Below, piece by piece: positions 44,904-57,019 of a stretch of 64,000 nt of DNA. The position numbers and the translations under genes were made by a program. The stretch's first letter is position 1; the number at the start of each line of letters is the position of its first letter. The DNA is from Scytalidium lignicola (Eukaryota; Ascomycota; Leotiomycetes): NCBI GenBank assembly GCA_002812745.2, contig NCSJ02000024.1:174209-238208 (forward strand). The letters run 5' to 3'. A model generated the notes under the pieces. It was not told the origin of the DNA. It made no database searches and saw only the letters and a program-made list of their open reading frames with translations.

Positions 44904-45756
44904 ATGGCTTCCAATTCTCCCACTTCAGAGAGACAGCGAGGACCTCGTACAGAGAAGAATCAGGATCACATCGCCCTCCTCAAGGACAGCAATGCTCCAG
45001 TTCCTTGGTCTGAGGAATTTGAGAAGATGATCTCTGGAATGAGGTAAAGTTACACCACTATATTTTCACTTCCAAATCATATAAAACGAAAGCTAACGAC
45101 AATAATGGTGCCAAAGCTTCGACCCACGAAACTCAGCTGAGATGTTGGAGCACCAACTCTGCATTAAACGTCAGCTGGCAAAGTTCAACAATCCAGTTGT
45201 ACCCGATGATGAAAAAGATCAGAAGATCACACTGGCGAGCCTCAAGGCAGAGAAACTAGCCATACTCAAGAATATGCTGGGTAAAATTGGAGATGACTTC
45301 CACATGGGAGGGATTTCGCCACTTTTCGTTGTCTTCGGATGCAATGTTCGGATCGGTAACGACGTGTCTGCTAATCGGGGGTGAGTCCTTCTTTCTGTTA
45401 TTGCCTTTCCATGGATATCAACTTTCTAACAGTAGCGTGGCAGCCTCTCAATCCATGATCACGGCATTGTGACTATCGGCCACCGCGTTCAAATCGGACC
45501 AAACGTTCAGATTATTACAGAGGGCCATGGAGTTGATGTCAGATCTAGACGTGAAGGATTGCTCTATGCGGAACCTATCACCATAGGAGATGATTGCTGG
45601 ATTGGAGCGGGAGTCATTGTACTCGGTGGTGTTAACATTGGTAGAGGATGCACCATCGGTGCGGGAGCGGTTGTATCGAAGGATATTCCCGAGCTCTCTG
45701 TAGCTGTCGGCGTCCCGGCGAAGGTTATCAGACGTGTCGAGGATCCTGACAAGTAG
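44904..45756 (+). CDS. Maltose/galactoside O-acetyltransferase family (left-handed beta-helix) protein
   Basis: Acyltransferase that moves acetyl from acetyl-CoA to a sugar or similar hydroxyl; cytosolic. Exons 44904-45043, 45117-45380 and 45444-45756 join in phase (717 nt, 238 aa). The N-terminal Mac domain has EEFEKMISGMS, FDPRNSAEMLEHQ and LKNMLGKIGDDFHMG. The hexapeptide-repeat helix follows: FGCNVRIGNDVSAN, LSIHDHGIVTIGHRVQIGPN, the catalytic-His region VQIITEGHGVDVRSR, AEPITIGDDCWIGAGVIVLG and VVSKDIPELSVAVGVPAKVI. The motif ITIGDDxWIGxGxxIxxGVxIG is diagnostic of the family. No lesion; intact. The SLATT-like gene lies upstream on the same strand, with no evident functional link. Confidence 0.93.
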
Positions 45757-46285
45757 TCGGCTTCAACTTATTATTCTGCATCTACAAAGGGTATAAAGTT
45801 GCTTGGCTAAAGTCCGTGGCATATTGTTTTGACCGAAGGCTAGGTGCTGCTGGCGTCAGTTTCATAGGCTAAGTAGTAATGAAGCTTTGAAACTCTGATA
45901 GTATTTATCATATCGTAACTTAAATTGTAACTCGCCTTTAGATGTGATCAAGCTCAGCCTTTGTAAATACGATATCAGCTTTCAGAAGATGAAGGTTTAG
46001 GAGCAGACGAGGCAAGTATTGAATCGAGGAACGTCCAGATTCGGTATACCTATTCACTTAGTTGTATAGGATGATGTGAATAGCACGCAAGCCCTAGTTT
46101 ATTCAATTATTTTCGTGCTATTTTGATAACAGGTCGACACCTCGAACGGACCATTTACTATCCCTGCTACCTCATCAAATTCCCACATATCCGTCGTCGT
46201 GACACCATCACATCGCGACGCGACTGCTATTGTGTAGAATCACGCGGTAGAAAAAAAAAANTGAACGAGGCTCAGTTTTATCAGA
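45757..46285. other. Intergenic; contains an N in an A run
   Basis: No gene. The N at 46261 ends a run of A. A frame crossing it (46123-46285) probably belongs to the leader, not the coding part, of the next gene. Confidence 0.35.
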
Positions 46286-47004
46286 TGACAGTAGTGAGTA
46301 ATGAGAAGGTGAGGTGGGCAGACCCCTCTCAGCTATCGAAGGAGAAGCGAAGTGATTTTGCCAAATCCTGCACCGAGTTCTTGGAGATACACGCTCTTTT
46401 GGGGAAAGCGATGGTGAAGGAGCTGCGATCTACCCAACGCTTCAATTATCCGGTGGCCCAAGCTGCCGGGTTGTTGCACTACTATGCAACAATCCACAAG
46501 AAACTCAAGGACAAGTTTCTCAGCCTTACGGAGAAATGGAAGGCGCAGGAACAGCGACTGGCAAAGGATTGGGCTACCGCCATCAAAAAAGTCGAGACTG
46601 CCGCGGGAGAGTTTGCTGCCCTGGTATCAACCAGGCGGCGGCTCGCCAGTGCCTAGATGATGCTGAAACCAAGCATTCTATAGAGCCTCTGATTTGCATG
46701 TACTTGCAGGTCAAGCTCCGCCGGTATCCATCCCCGTAGTGGACCGTATTAGAGATTTGTAAGTCATAAGTTAATAACCCCCCTTTCATCATCTACCTTG
46801 TAATGATGCTGATGCGAAATCCCTCATCACACCTCACGTAAGAGACGAACTGGAAGCCGAGTTGGCGAAAGCCATCATCTGCAACCCTGGTGTTCCGCGA
46901 ATTTACCGTCTATTTGATCCCAACGAAAAAAAATCTGTCGATATTCAACTCAGATCGTGTTTGGAACAAAGAACACAACCGCACCAAGAGCATGGCCGTG
47001 AGAC
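46286..47004 (+). CDS. Hypothetical coiled-coil protein, spliced
   Basis: I do not recognise the family. Coding sense is clear in exon 1 from the ATG at 46286: MTVVSNEKVRWADPSQLS, then a helical stretch KSCTEFLEIHALLGKAMVKE, YYATIHKKLKDKFLSLTEKW, AQEQRLAKDWATAIKKVETA. The reading frame closes at 46656, but donor GTATCAACC at about 46623 and the acceptor TTGCAG at about 46710 would continue into APPVSIPVVDRIRDL. A further intron from about 46757 leads to DELEAELAKAIICNPGVPRI, YRLFDPNEKKSVDIQLRS. These last two exons look coding by composition but their joins are tentative. Mainly helical, no membrane segment. Confidence 0.5.
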
Positions 47005-48514
47005 AAATTTTTGAAATAGCCCCCAATTTCCGACACGTTAATCAAGACCAAGAAGTTAACCCACTTCTAGGAAGAACAAAGAAACCGACTAGAAGTACAA
47101 GAACTGGAGCTGTGAAAGAGGTAGAGATCGACACTAGAGGTATCCTGAATCGGTCCGTGGTCCATGGGGTTTATCTGGTTTTGTTCGGGAGGGTGTTTGG
47201 AATAGACACAACTAATGTTTCTTTGTTGATTGATGGACCAATCGTGAATCTTCCGAACGCCCGATGTTGCAAAAAGAGCGGATAGCAAGTAGTAGATGAC
47301 AGAGTGGGTGATCAAGCACAGAATAAGAATTATAGGACAAGAAGTACAGGATAAAGAGTACCAGTCAAAATAATAGGTCAACGAGAGTGGAGAACAAGAA
47401 GACGGAGACTCAGCTTAAGAAGCTTACAGATTCTCAGTATGCATATACCGGAGGGGATTGTATGGTTCTCCTAGGTGGATGCGGTCTCAGGAGTCCCGGT
47501 CTTCCTAGTCATATTCTTAGCTCAATCAGAAATTTGATCTCGTGGATCTCAACAGTAAAGAATATTCCCTAACCCTGGTCTGATTCATGGACAGCTAGCA
47601 CCTCTCAGTTCGATTTCAGATTTCGAACAAATCTAACATCTGAAAAGGTGCTAGGCTAAGTATAGAGTTTGTCAGATAGTTCTGAATAATAAAATGTGTT
47701 GCAATGTATAAATGGAGTTGACGACTTGATTCTCTATAGAAGTGGGATGAGGTCCTATATATACAAAAGTATTATATATACTGTGTGCTTGCGTATATTG
47801 TATCCTTCTAGCACTCCCCTTATGCAGCATACAGTCTATGTGTGTTTTTTTGCAAGCGTAAAAATCCTACTATAGACCTCCCTTATCTTTGTAGCTTTAT
47901 ATCCAAGTCTTTGTTTTGTGTTTTCTTGTCTATATGCCCAAAGCTATAATGCTCTTTGTCTTTTACCCTCCAAAGCCAGACATACTCTATTGTGACTGAT
48001 CACACAGACTGTATTTATCATTTGCGAGGAAATTTTATTCGAGCTTATTATCATGCTTGTAGGCATCAGTTCTTGTTGATATCTCAGGCGTCAGCTCTTC
48101 ACATCCTTTGTATATATAAGGGAGCTCCGTTTCCCTCACTGTTTATTAATTAAGCAACATATGCTCTACTTACTTCAACATGGAGAGCGTTTATTTTTCT
48201 TCTTTATGCTACATTTTACTAATAATATTGACTGGGATTACTAAACAGTATCCAACAGTTCATCCCAGAAGAAATAAAGTTTGAAGTCCATAGGCAATAT
48301 TCAACTACTTAATATATATGCCCTTGCGACGCACTGGTAGGACTACGGGTGGGTCGTGAGACATTAGCGTCTCGTCACCACTGAATTAGGGTACAGGTGC
48401 TGAACGGGCGGCAAGTTCACTAGAAATAAGCATAAGTGCCGGTGCAGCCCTAGCAGCGGATATTCTCTATAATATATAAGTTCTTGCATTCATTGCTGGC
48501 TTAACTATCTTTAT
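47005..48514. other. Intergenic region
   Basis: No gene supported. Frames at 47067-47381, 47387-47572 and 47956-48153 have no domain. A CT-rich/TA-rich mosaic fills 47700-48200. Confidence 0.35.
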
Positions 48515-50128
48515 TCAGGATCCATTCTGACGCGTACCTACGTTTTTTGTAGGAGGGTGCTTCAAGGTCCCAGATGACGGGCTTTTAGGAGACAACGGTG
48601 GATCATCTGTTGCATTGCTAAAGGTACGCGCACGGCGCGGTGAACCTCCATTAGGTATGCCCCCACTGATTGAATTGCGGGCCTTTGACATGACATGATC
48701 CGCTGTAACTGCAGTGCCTTGGTTGGAGAAGAGAGCATAGCCTGGACAAATCTCATCCTCGTCAATCATCACCTGGGGAAAGAGGGACATGATTGGAGAT
48801 GCTAGTGTGTTCGTCATATGATCTGTATGCATCGGGACTGGCTTGTTATATTCTTCATATTGGCCCCAATTATAATCGGGCTCGTTCCTAACAGTACCTC
48901 TTCTGTCACTTCTTTGTACTTTTCTCCAGATATTCGCGGCATCTAGGAAAAGCTCCTCAAGCTCTGATCGAAAGGCTGTTCGTGTAGATGGAGTGAAAAG
49001 TAGTGGATCGAGGAACCGGGCTGCTTTGTCTGCTCCAGATTCCACCAGGCCCTCTATACGCTCCTTCTCCTCCTCGGGCGGGTAGGCTGAAAGTAATTGA
49101 ATGCGGAAGATAGCTTCTCTGCGGGGATCTTGTTGGTACAGTTGATTCAATGCATCGTCAATCTCAGTAGATTTAGGCGAATAATACTGCTGGAAGATTT
49201 GTTGATCATAAATCACCGAGATGATGTTCTCGGCTAAGGCCATACGAAGATTTCCCGAGAGTAAACAGAGTGGCTGGACAAACTTTCGTAGGACAATTTT
49301 AGCAATGCCACCGTCGAGTAACTGGGCTGAGATACTTTCCTATAACAGATTAGCTATTCTCCCAAGTCTCAAGATTTACTGGAGGAGTCCAACCCAAGTC
49401 AAATTCTTGCCCTCTGGCAACTCTGTAGCAAAATATTTCCTTACGAACTTATGGTTTGCTTCTACTAGGTTATTAAAATTTGCGGACCTATCCAGAAGTT
49501 AGCATAAACTTTATTAAATAACTAACGCCACTTACAAAGTTTTAAGCTCCGGCTTTTGAAGCCCTAACATTAAGTCCAGTTTCTTCAGCTCAGCTTGACA
49601 AGTATCATGCTTTTTCTAAGCTCCCTGCAACTCGGCATCTTTCTTTATCAATTCCTCTTCCATTGTTTCAAGTCTCTCGTTTAGCTGGTCTGATTTATTC
49701 AGAGATTTTTTTAGATTATTTTCAAAATTTACAATTGTCACTTCACTACTTTTCGCTTGTTGGATCGCCTTGGACAGCCGTTGCTCAGAAGCTGTTAGCT
49801 TTGATTCGAGATCCTTTTGTGTGCTTGTTTCAAAACTCCACTTCTTGAACCTGTCTTCAAAGCTTTGGAATAAAATGTTGTGTTCGGATTTTAGTCTCTG
49901 AACTTCCGCATTAGCAGAGGATAACTTTTTGAGGGTATCTGCTTGTGATTCTTGGAGCGATTCTATCTGTGCCTCGAGCTTTTGGTTTTGATCAATAATC
50001 CTAGCAGCATCACTAATGTCCTTGCTACCGAGTTTTCGGAGAAGTTGGAGGATAGTCTTCATGTCCTGCGAAAAGAGTGATACAGAAGGAGAGCGGAAAG
50101 TTTCGGGTTTGGAGCTAGTACTATTCAT
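48515..50128 (-). CDS. Hypothetical coiled-coil protein with disordered C terminus
   Basis: Not recognised. The first exon (50128 to about 49616) opens MNSTSSKPETFRSPSVSLFS and is almost wholly coiled coil: QNQKLEAQIESLQESQADTL, KLSSANAEVQRLKSEHNILF, KKSLNKSDQLNERLETMEEE. A middle region near 49500-49400 (NNLVEANHKFVRKYF, ATELPEGKN) and 49330-49243 (AQLLDGGIAKIVLRKFVQPL) is coding in other frames and must join through introns, one starting GTAAGTGG about 49536. The C-terminal exon (49243-48515) reads AENIISVIYDQQIFQQYYSP and, after a helical part, a low-complexity tail SPRRARTFSNATDDPPLSPK. The donor for the intron near 49360-49330 is not certain; a real lesion there is possible. Neighbouring genes give no hint. 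Confidence 0.6.
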
Positions 50129-51407
50129 ATCTGTAATAATAAGTCATCGAAATTAGTTGCAGTGAATGTGACCAGGGGTTCAACAGATAAAAGAAAAGTA
50201 TAATACCGGCATAGAGAGAGAAAGGCTCTTCCTCGTCCTGGAGTTTGTTTTTCGGACTTTTGCCTGGTCCTACTGAATTACTTTAAATAGCTATTTTTCT
50301 GCGATACGTTCTGGGGAAATTGGGGGTAGTCACTAGTCTATATTTCATGCCATCTGATTTATCCCATGCGCCTTGCCATTTATCGTATAAAGTGGTGTCC
50401 AAATGTGAATGCAATGCATGGCAGGTTGCTCAGTCTTGTCGAAATCTGCATTTCCATTACCACTTGGACTCATTGAAAGACTAATTACGAGGGAAATAAT
50501 AGGATGGATTAGGGTCCCACTTTTTCTGTGCATTTTCAAGTAAGTTGTCTTTTTGTTCTTTCAATTGGATAGCTAGATTATATCAAGAGTCTAAAAGAGA
50601 GGGGTTGCACAACCCTGTTTGTCGTGCCACGAATTCACTTCTGCCTTCACACTTTCCTTACTGATAGGACTGATTCGATTACCCACGTAAATCGATATCT
50701 ATCCCCATGCATCTCATTCTGCATAATCAAGAGGCAAATTTTGCCTTATCCTCATTGGAAATGAGGTCCAGAAACAGAATGCGACAGGCCCTGGGGGTGA
50801 ATACCTGATAGGACGACTACAGGACGGTGGGGCAGCCATATCGTAAAATTCATGTTTTGCCATCTACGATATTGAAGCAAGCAAACAAGACTGTTTCCCT
50901 TATTTAGTATCAACTGGATATCGAAAGATCGCATTTTTACCTTAGCATCAGGCAGAGGACAGTAGATGTGAACGGACCTTTATAAGGGAACATTTTGCTT
51001 AAGAGCTTGTAAGGTGACCTATGTTGTTATAGCCCTACCTATTCTTATAAGGGTTGTCATTTGTAGTAGTTGGGAAGTCTAAACAAGGCGGGGAAGTCGT
51101 TATCATATCCACTCATCACCTTTGATGTCTGGATAGAAATACTCAATCTGTGGGAAAGTTTGACAGGGAACAGTCCTACATGGCATTTCAATCCTCTTTA
51201 GAATCGCTGATTTTATGCTTGTTTTTCACAAATCTTTCCCACGCTGTCTCTTGTGCTTTCTACTTCTATAATTTGTAGACCTTATAACTTAGTGAAGTTG
51301 TGTAACAATGCTTTAATAAGATGTTTTGATCAGCAGACCTGTACGGAGACAGACCCCGCATCACCAGGCTGCACTGTGGTCCCTCGAACTTTGTTATCAT
51401 TGTGAAG
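50129..51407. other. Intergenic region
   Basis: No gene. Frames at 50345-50539 and 50752-50934 lack domains. Promoters of the divergent coiled-coil and zinc-finger genes must be here. Confidence 0.35.
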
Positions 51408-52155
51408 ATGGATTATTGTTGGCATTGTAACAGGGAGTTTCCGAATGAAGATGCTCTTGAACAGCACCTGCGAACGTCATCTCGTCATGAATATTGCGAG
51501 AGGTGCAACAGAGCCTTTAACTCCCGATCAGCAAAGTACCAGCATGTTCTCAACGCTCTGAGCCATCATGTTTGTCTCGACTGTCCAGGCAAAGTCGACT
51601 TCGAAACAGAGACTGCTTTGAATATGCACTGAGAAGCGGATCATCACTGTTGCACCGCTTGTGAACAAAACTTTGATAGCACAGAGCAACTTGCTGGACA
51701 CGATATATTCCAACACAATATGTGTAATGTCTGCGGTATCTACTTCAACTCTCCCCAGCATCTTAAGAGTGTACGTATTCCTGGACGTAGTTGGTAATCA
51801 TTCAGAACTAAAACTCCCATAGCATAGCTAGACACATCAAGCCAAGACTACTGAGTGTTTTGGATGCAATAAAAGGTTCCGTAACGCTTCTGCTATCCTG
51901 TTGCATCTCGAGTCTGGAACATGTGAATCTGAAGTAGACGAGGAATATATAATTGAAATGGCCCACGAATGCTACCAGGCTTCGTGCTACCTTTGCGATA
52001 AGATAAAATACGAGTTTCAATGCCCAACATGTGAAGCTCCCTTCCAGAGTATGAGTGGTGTTTTCCAGCACGCCGAAAGTGACTATTGCGATGAGGTGGT
52101 AACACAAGGAACTCCGCTGGGGAAGTTTTTGCGCTTTTTGCATTCGCGGCTCTAA
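51408..52155 (+). pseudogene. Fungal C2H2-type multi-finger protein with in-frame stop
   Basis: Starts at the ATG 51408 (MDYCWHCNREFPNEDALEQH). Fingers continue YCERCNRAFNSRSAKYQH, HHVCLDCPGKVDF, CCTACEQNFDSTEQLAGH and CNVCGIYFNSPQHLKS. An intron (51771-51831) joins exon 2 in phase: THQAKTTECFGCNKRF, HLESGTCESEVDEEYI, FQCPTCEAPFQSMSGVFQH and a final CD. The order and the HLESGTC motif are typical of a fungal zinc-finger family with a C-terminal FKCPTC-type finger. A TGA at 51630-51632 interrupts exon 1 between LNMH and EADHH; CGA-to-TGA would explain it. Everything after the stop remains open, which argues for a recent lesion, a sequencing error or readthrough. Not a classic DNA-binding array; role unknown. 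Confidence 0.75.
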
Positions 52156-53018
52156 TTCAATCATAGAGAATTACTCAGGAAAGGGTGCTATAGGATTGAG
52201 AAACCGGTTATTCAGAGAAGGGCTATTGAAACATTGGCGAAGTTCGGAATCCCCCCCTCCCTATCCAGACGAGCTAGGAAATGATCATACAACAAGTTAT
52301 AGTAAAGCAACACGGCAGGATTCTACCGGCCTATTTTTATGAGAAGCAATTAGTTGTGAATTATACGAAGTTATACGACTTCAGAACCAAGAACATCGCT
52401 GGCCTATCACTGTTCGCTCGCTGGGCCGTAGGCAAGCCTACTGGAAATACTAGACGTGAAAATTCTGCTGTAGGGGAATCTAGTGATGATAATTAGGATT
52501 CTTCTGGAAAATCAAGATCAGGACGAGGAAAGGGGGGGTGTAATAGGGGTTTAGGTTAGGGGAGGGATCCTGGTTTATATTTGTCTCCTCGGACTTTCTA
52601 CAAACTTCGTAGCCTAACTCATGAAATAAATAATTTCTTTTCGATTTGTCTTTTTACACCTACCTCTACAGGTACCGATTAGGATAGCCAAATATAGAGT
52701 ATGACTATAAAAAATTAAAATAAAAGAAGCCTTGAAGTGACCGTCTAAGGCCTCTTACTTCCTACTTGAAGACCCTTTTATTCTCTTGGGATTGGCAGAT
52801 CACCATCTTGGTCCTTTCACCATATCTAAATGTGGTATGATCCCTCGGAGACTTACATTCAACCCCAAGTCCGATCGTACCAGCAAATAGCCTTTTGTTC
52901 TATCAGTTATTGTTACAAGGATAATGTGGGGATCGGAGAGAGACCTGAGGGGATGCTTATTAACATTCCTAATAATTGCCCCCTTTTTCTTTATTCACAC
53001 CCCCTTGCTTTATTTTTA
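52156..53018. other. Intergenic region
   Basis: No gene. The frame at 52281-52496 (GRILPAYFYEKQLVVNYTKL) resembles transposon debris but I cannot place it. A G-rich purine tract at 52525-52570 follows. Confidence 0.35.
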
Positions 53019-53350
53019 GGTCTCAGCTAAATTGACTCCCGCCCTCTGCAAAATCGACTCCTGCTAATTCTGTAATTTTTGTACAGAAGTACCACAACAA
53101 CCAATGAACTACAATTGACTCGAATAGGATGTATCAGAATGGTATGCTCAAATTAACGGAAATATTGATTTTAATTATACATCTCCTATAAAAATTTATT
53201 GTAAAATCGCCAGTTGAAGTAAGGGAGTTTGGTATAAAAGTGTTCTCGCCTAAACTTTGCAATTCTCGCTTAAACCTTCCAGCATTTGTGGTAATTTTGG
53301 TGGTGTTGGAGTCGATTTTACAGGGGGCAGGAATCGATTTAGCTGAGGCC
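53019..53350. mobile_element. hAT-like MITE with 43-bp TIRs and 8-bp target duplication
   Basis: Terminal inverted repeats at 53019-53061 and 53308-53350. The left starts GGTCTCAGCTAAATTGACTC; the reverse complement of the right starts GGCCTCAGCTAAATCGATTC, and both end AAAATCGACTCC. Nearly all differences are C/T transitions. Both sides are flanked by TATTTTTA (53011-53018 and 53351-53358), an 8-bp duplication as made by hAT transposases. The 332-bp element has no ORF and must depend on an enzyme elsewhere. The structure is directly visible; the superfamily is inferred from TSD length. Confidence 0.88.
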
Positions 53351-53358
53351 TATTTTTA

Positions 53359-53771
53359 CTCGTTTGAAATGGTACGTCCGTAGACACTGGTGAAAACTCG
53401 GAAGTGTCTGGATAGATACGAGAGTGTGGGCGTATCCCGTTTGATTACGAACGTATTGCGGGTGAGACGGATATAAAAACGAGGTGATAACCCTCCTCCA
53501 TGCGGCTGTCGCGTTCTCCCTTATTCTTATTGATGATATACGGCCGTAAGTTCTAAGGGCTAGTGTTAGTAACCTTATATATTGTATGAGTATTTGATTT
53601 TGACGCGGTAACTACTTGTCCTGTGATAAAACCGGTCAGAGTCGATATCAGCTCACGTATTAACGAGTAACATCCATCACACCTTATTTACAACTAAGTC
53701 ACCCCACCGCACGCCGAGAACGTAGAGAAGATGTATGCCCTAAATACAAGTTTCAACTGTGACATTATCTG
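53359..53771. other. Intergenic, promoter of luciferase-like gene
   Basis: No gene. Presumed promoter and leader of the following gene; nothing specific recognised. Confidence 0.35.
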
Positions 53772-54683
53772 ATGAGATTTCTTAGGGAGAAAATGTCCTC
53801 AGTATCATCCAAAACCCTCTACTCCTTCCCAGTTCAAGTGCGACCACTACTACAGGATAACCGGGCCAAGGTTTTCGCGGCATCCTCAGTTCTCCTCTTC
53901 GCACCACTCCTGCGATATGTATATCTTGACTACAAAGCTTGGTACAATCTCGGAATAAGTGGTGTCTCGCATAACTTTCGGGGCTGGTTGCTGCAGACGA
54001 TCCTACAACTAATCGCAAAGGAGACACTCAATCCCGAATACTTTGACGAACCCGCAGTCATTGCGCAAGCAGGGAAATATGGTGATAATTCATTCCTGAA
54101 AGAGGAAGATGTGCCTCAAAGAGAACCACCTAGACCGGTAGTCGGCTATTGGACTGTACCTCAACGGCAGCTAAACCAAAATCCCTCGGAGGAGATGAAG
54201 GAGGTATTGGCTACTCATTTTCATTATTGCGCGTCCTTTCTCCCCCCTGACCTAGGTAAACATTACTAATATATATGTTTTCTCTAGCGCGTTCGTGTTT
54301 ACATTAAGTCAACTGCATCTGCCTCACAGGGGACCCTATTCCCCGCTTCTTCGAATCTTGAACCAAGTGCAGCTGCCCTATTCCTCTCTCCCTCCAAGGA
54401 CGCCAACTCGCAGCCAGTCTATCCCCATAATCCTGCGCGCAAAGTCAAAGGTGAGATTGGTCACATACATGATGCGGATGGGTCTCTGCATGTCAGCCTT
54501 GCTCCTAAGGATGCGAAGCTCGTGATTGAGCGTGGATGGGGTCAGAGACATTCGCTCGTTCGTATGTTCCACCCTGGATACATGATGATCTATGGACCTA
54601 GGAATGAAGAAGAGATTGCAGTTGTGGAGAAGATCATAGATGCAGGAGCTAGATTCATGAGTGGCGGGCCTGGGAATAAATAA
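53772..54683 (+). CDS. Fungal luciferase-like-domain protein (membrane-anchored)
   Basis: Exons 53772-54203 and 54288-54683 join in phase (828 nt, 275 aa); the intron runs GTATTG to CTCTAG. This donor, rather than the nearer GTAAAC, gives a continuous frame. The N terminus has a likely membrane segment, VFAASSVLLFAPLLRYVYLD, then YKAWYNLGISGVSHNFRGWL. The second exon holds the conserved C-terminal core: KGEIGHIHDADGSLHVSLAP, KDAKLVIERGWGQRHSLVRM, GYMMIYGPRNEEEI. This pattern is that of fungal proteins annotated as luciferase domain-containing; the name is historical and no light reaction is implied. An alternative start is 53793. No enzymatic residue is known to me. Intact. Confidence 0.85.
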
Positions 54684-55236
54684 TGCGGCTAAGTTATTTA
54701 TTATGGAAGAGAGTGACGAGAAGGTAAGAGGGCATGTAGGGCAAGAATGCTGGAATCAAAGGGAATATTGATTGGTTGAGCCCAAATTACAGCCTCAAAC
54801 TTTTGCGTTTTNCAGTTACTGAAAGATTTGAAATGCTGAATCTGATGACAAGATCTCATAATGAGATCTATCATGTAATAACCGAAGTAAAGAGTATGAT
54901 AAATATGGATACAATGCGTGGACCATTTTCCGAATATATGTATGAGTATGTGGCTTTGTGTGGTGAACTCAATCACGAGAATAGAGGTGTGTAGCCCAAA
55001 AAGGCAACTCGGTGAGTGAATTTGTGTGGCGTCTAATCATTTGCCGTAGATGCATATCTGGCTATGTTTCAGCAGCGACAGCCTCGTGAAGAACACTTCG
55101 GTGTGAGCTCCAAACAAGAAGACAGATACTACATAAAGGAACTCTTGCCTCCCCCCATGAAAGCAGGAACAGATAATTCTTATCGAAATCATCTATCTAA
55201 ATCTAAATCTCAATGTACTAGATAATACGGATTACC
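54684..55236. other. Intergenic; contains an N
   Basis: No gene. N at 54813 follows a T run. A short near-palindrome AGATCTCATAATGAGATCT lies near 54850. Confidence 0.35.
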
Positions 55237-57019
55237 ATGGCTTCCTCTAAATCTATCTCTAGCTCTAACAAGGCTCTACATATGATGCCATCAACGGCGC
55301 TTCACTCCTTCAAAGTCGTTAAACCACAAGCAGCTCGGCGTAACCGAGCAAAATTCGACCCTAAACGTCGTCAGGAGGTAAAAGCGGTGCGGGAAAGAAG
55401 GGCTTGTTTGAGATGTTCTCTTTTGCGCATCAAGGTTAGGCTATTATTGAGCAAATTAACCTTCATTTTATGCTAACTCCCTGTAGTGTTCCAATGACGA
55501 CCTTTGTACTTCTTGCAGGGGGCTTACTTCCTACGAGAGAAGGACACTATCATTCTCGGGTTGTATTAGGACACGATTGCTAGAGGTAGACATATTCGAG
55601 CTTCGTAAGAATCACATGAGAATCTGTGTATACCGTTTAACTAATCACACTTCAGCCAATCCGAACCTGGAGCAACGCAGTTCAATACTTACTAAAAGTA
55701 GAGAATTTGCATCAACAGCGGTCACTCTATCCTTTGCTAGCGACATAAAATGGAGCCTAAGCGCACTCGTTGTTGACATGGTTGATTGGGTTAATAGCCC
55801 GCATACCTCAACTACGAGCAAGGTTGGAACATTGTCATCTCCGGAATTTCTAGAAACTCTAAAGCCATACTTTGAGAAAGACACCCTAATAAGTTTTCAA
55901 CACATGCTCCATGCTCAGTCTCTAGCTTACACGCAATCTACTTCACAAGGCACACATTTTTTTAGTATTTTGGAGCTGCAGCAAATTGGCGGCATGGCCG
56001 GACACAATTTCTTGAAAGTCCTAGATCGCTCCCTTAGATGCCAATCTCTCGCCAGCTACTCCAAAGAGCATCTTCACGCCCTATTCCTTTTGATAGTGGG
56101 CACCATTCTAGCGGTGGGGTACACGAAACCGTTTCAAAAGACAGGGAATGACTTGTCAGCACATCAAACCTCCTTTACGGCAATGCAGGAGTTTCTAAAT
56201 CGGATCCTTGCACACTATATGGTATTTTTTAGCTCTAAACTAGACCTAGGAATTAGCGGTGATTGCGAACAACTTATCTTAAAGGCTGCCAGTGCAAGAT
56301 GGAATAAGCTGGGAAGTTTCTTGTGGGTTACGTTTAATGCTCTTATGACTGAGGATGGTAAGAACCAGCATTTATTGTCAAAGTCCACTGATATTCCAAC
56401 GCTCAATTTTCACCAACCCAAGTTGATGAATTTGTGTTCACGTACGCTATGGAAAGAATTTGACATCACGGATGCTATGTTATCTCAATCCGAGATAGGA
56501 ATGCAACCTTCTTTGGTAAATGAGATCGTCTGGGGCGAGGAGAGAAGCTATTACAGTCCTGGAGAGATAATAAACGGAGAGATGCTACAACAGAACGCCT
56601 TTCAATTTACTCCTGACGTCACCATTACAGACTCTTATTTACCCGCTAGGTCTAATGGAACATGCAAGGTATTCTGACTCATAGAAGCTGATAATTACAA
56701 TAGTATCGTTCGTGTTTGCTAACTATTATAGGCTCCCGGGGTCTCTTTAAACAACGGCTTAGAGACAGGCACCATGGTCCCTCATGACGTATCCACGCGA
56801 TTAATTACACATCCCAGCTCGATAATTCAGGACTCGGAATTTGCAGATAATTGGAAGTAAGTGAAGTCGATCGATTATAGTGTTTCTGTCAGCTCATTTA
56901 ATTTTAGACCTTGCGGGTGTCTAGATTGCTTAAACTTTTCTACATCGCTCGGGGAAGGTAGAGATGTTCACGGATATTGTAGGTTTAGAAAAGCTGTAGA
57001 TAATTCGCTACTTGTTTAA
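55237..57019 (+). CDS. Zn2Cys6 transcription factor
   Basis: Nuclear regulator of 538 aa. Exons 55237-55434, 55487-56668, 56732-56856 and 56908-57019 join in phase. Exon 1 ends in the first half of the cluster, VRERRACLRCSLLRIK, and exon 2 continues CSNDDLCTSCRGL...SGC, giving six cysteines though with a long last gap (CRGLTSYERRTLSFSGC). Basic residues precede it. The body lacks a clear fungal_trans domain; it has helical segments such as TKSREFASTAVTLSFASDIK and ILELQQIGGMAGHNFLKVLD. A C-terminal Cys motif PCGCLDCLNFS is encoded by the last two exons, and the stop is TAA at 57017-57019. Related proteins with the CIRTRL sequence after the cluster are common in ascomycetes. No nearby target can be named; the next gene lies on the same strand. 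Confidence 0.85.

Noticed and set aside
46123..46285. Extension of the 46.3-kb gene across an N
   Set aside because: It crosses the N-containing A run and has no coding-like pattern; the ATG at 46286 is preferred.
54204..54287. Apparent frame problem in the luciferase-like gene using the GTAAAC donor
   Set aside because: The upstream donor GTATTG gives a phase-0 junction and an intact protein.
54845..54870. Near-palindrome AGATCTCATAATGAGATCT
   Set aside because: Short and isolated, with no neighbouring feature to give it meaning.
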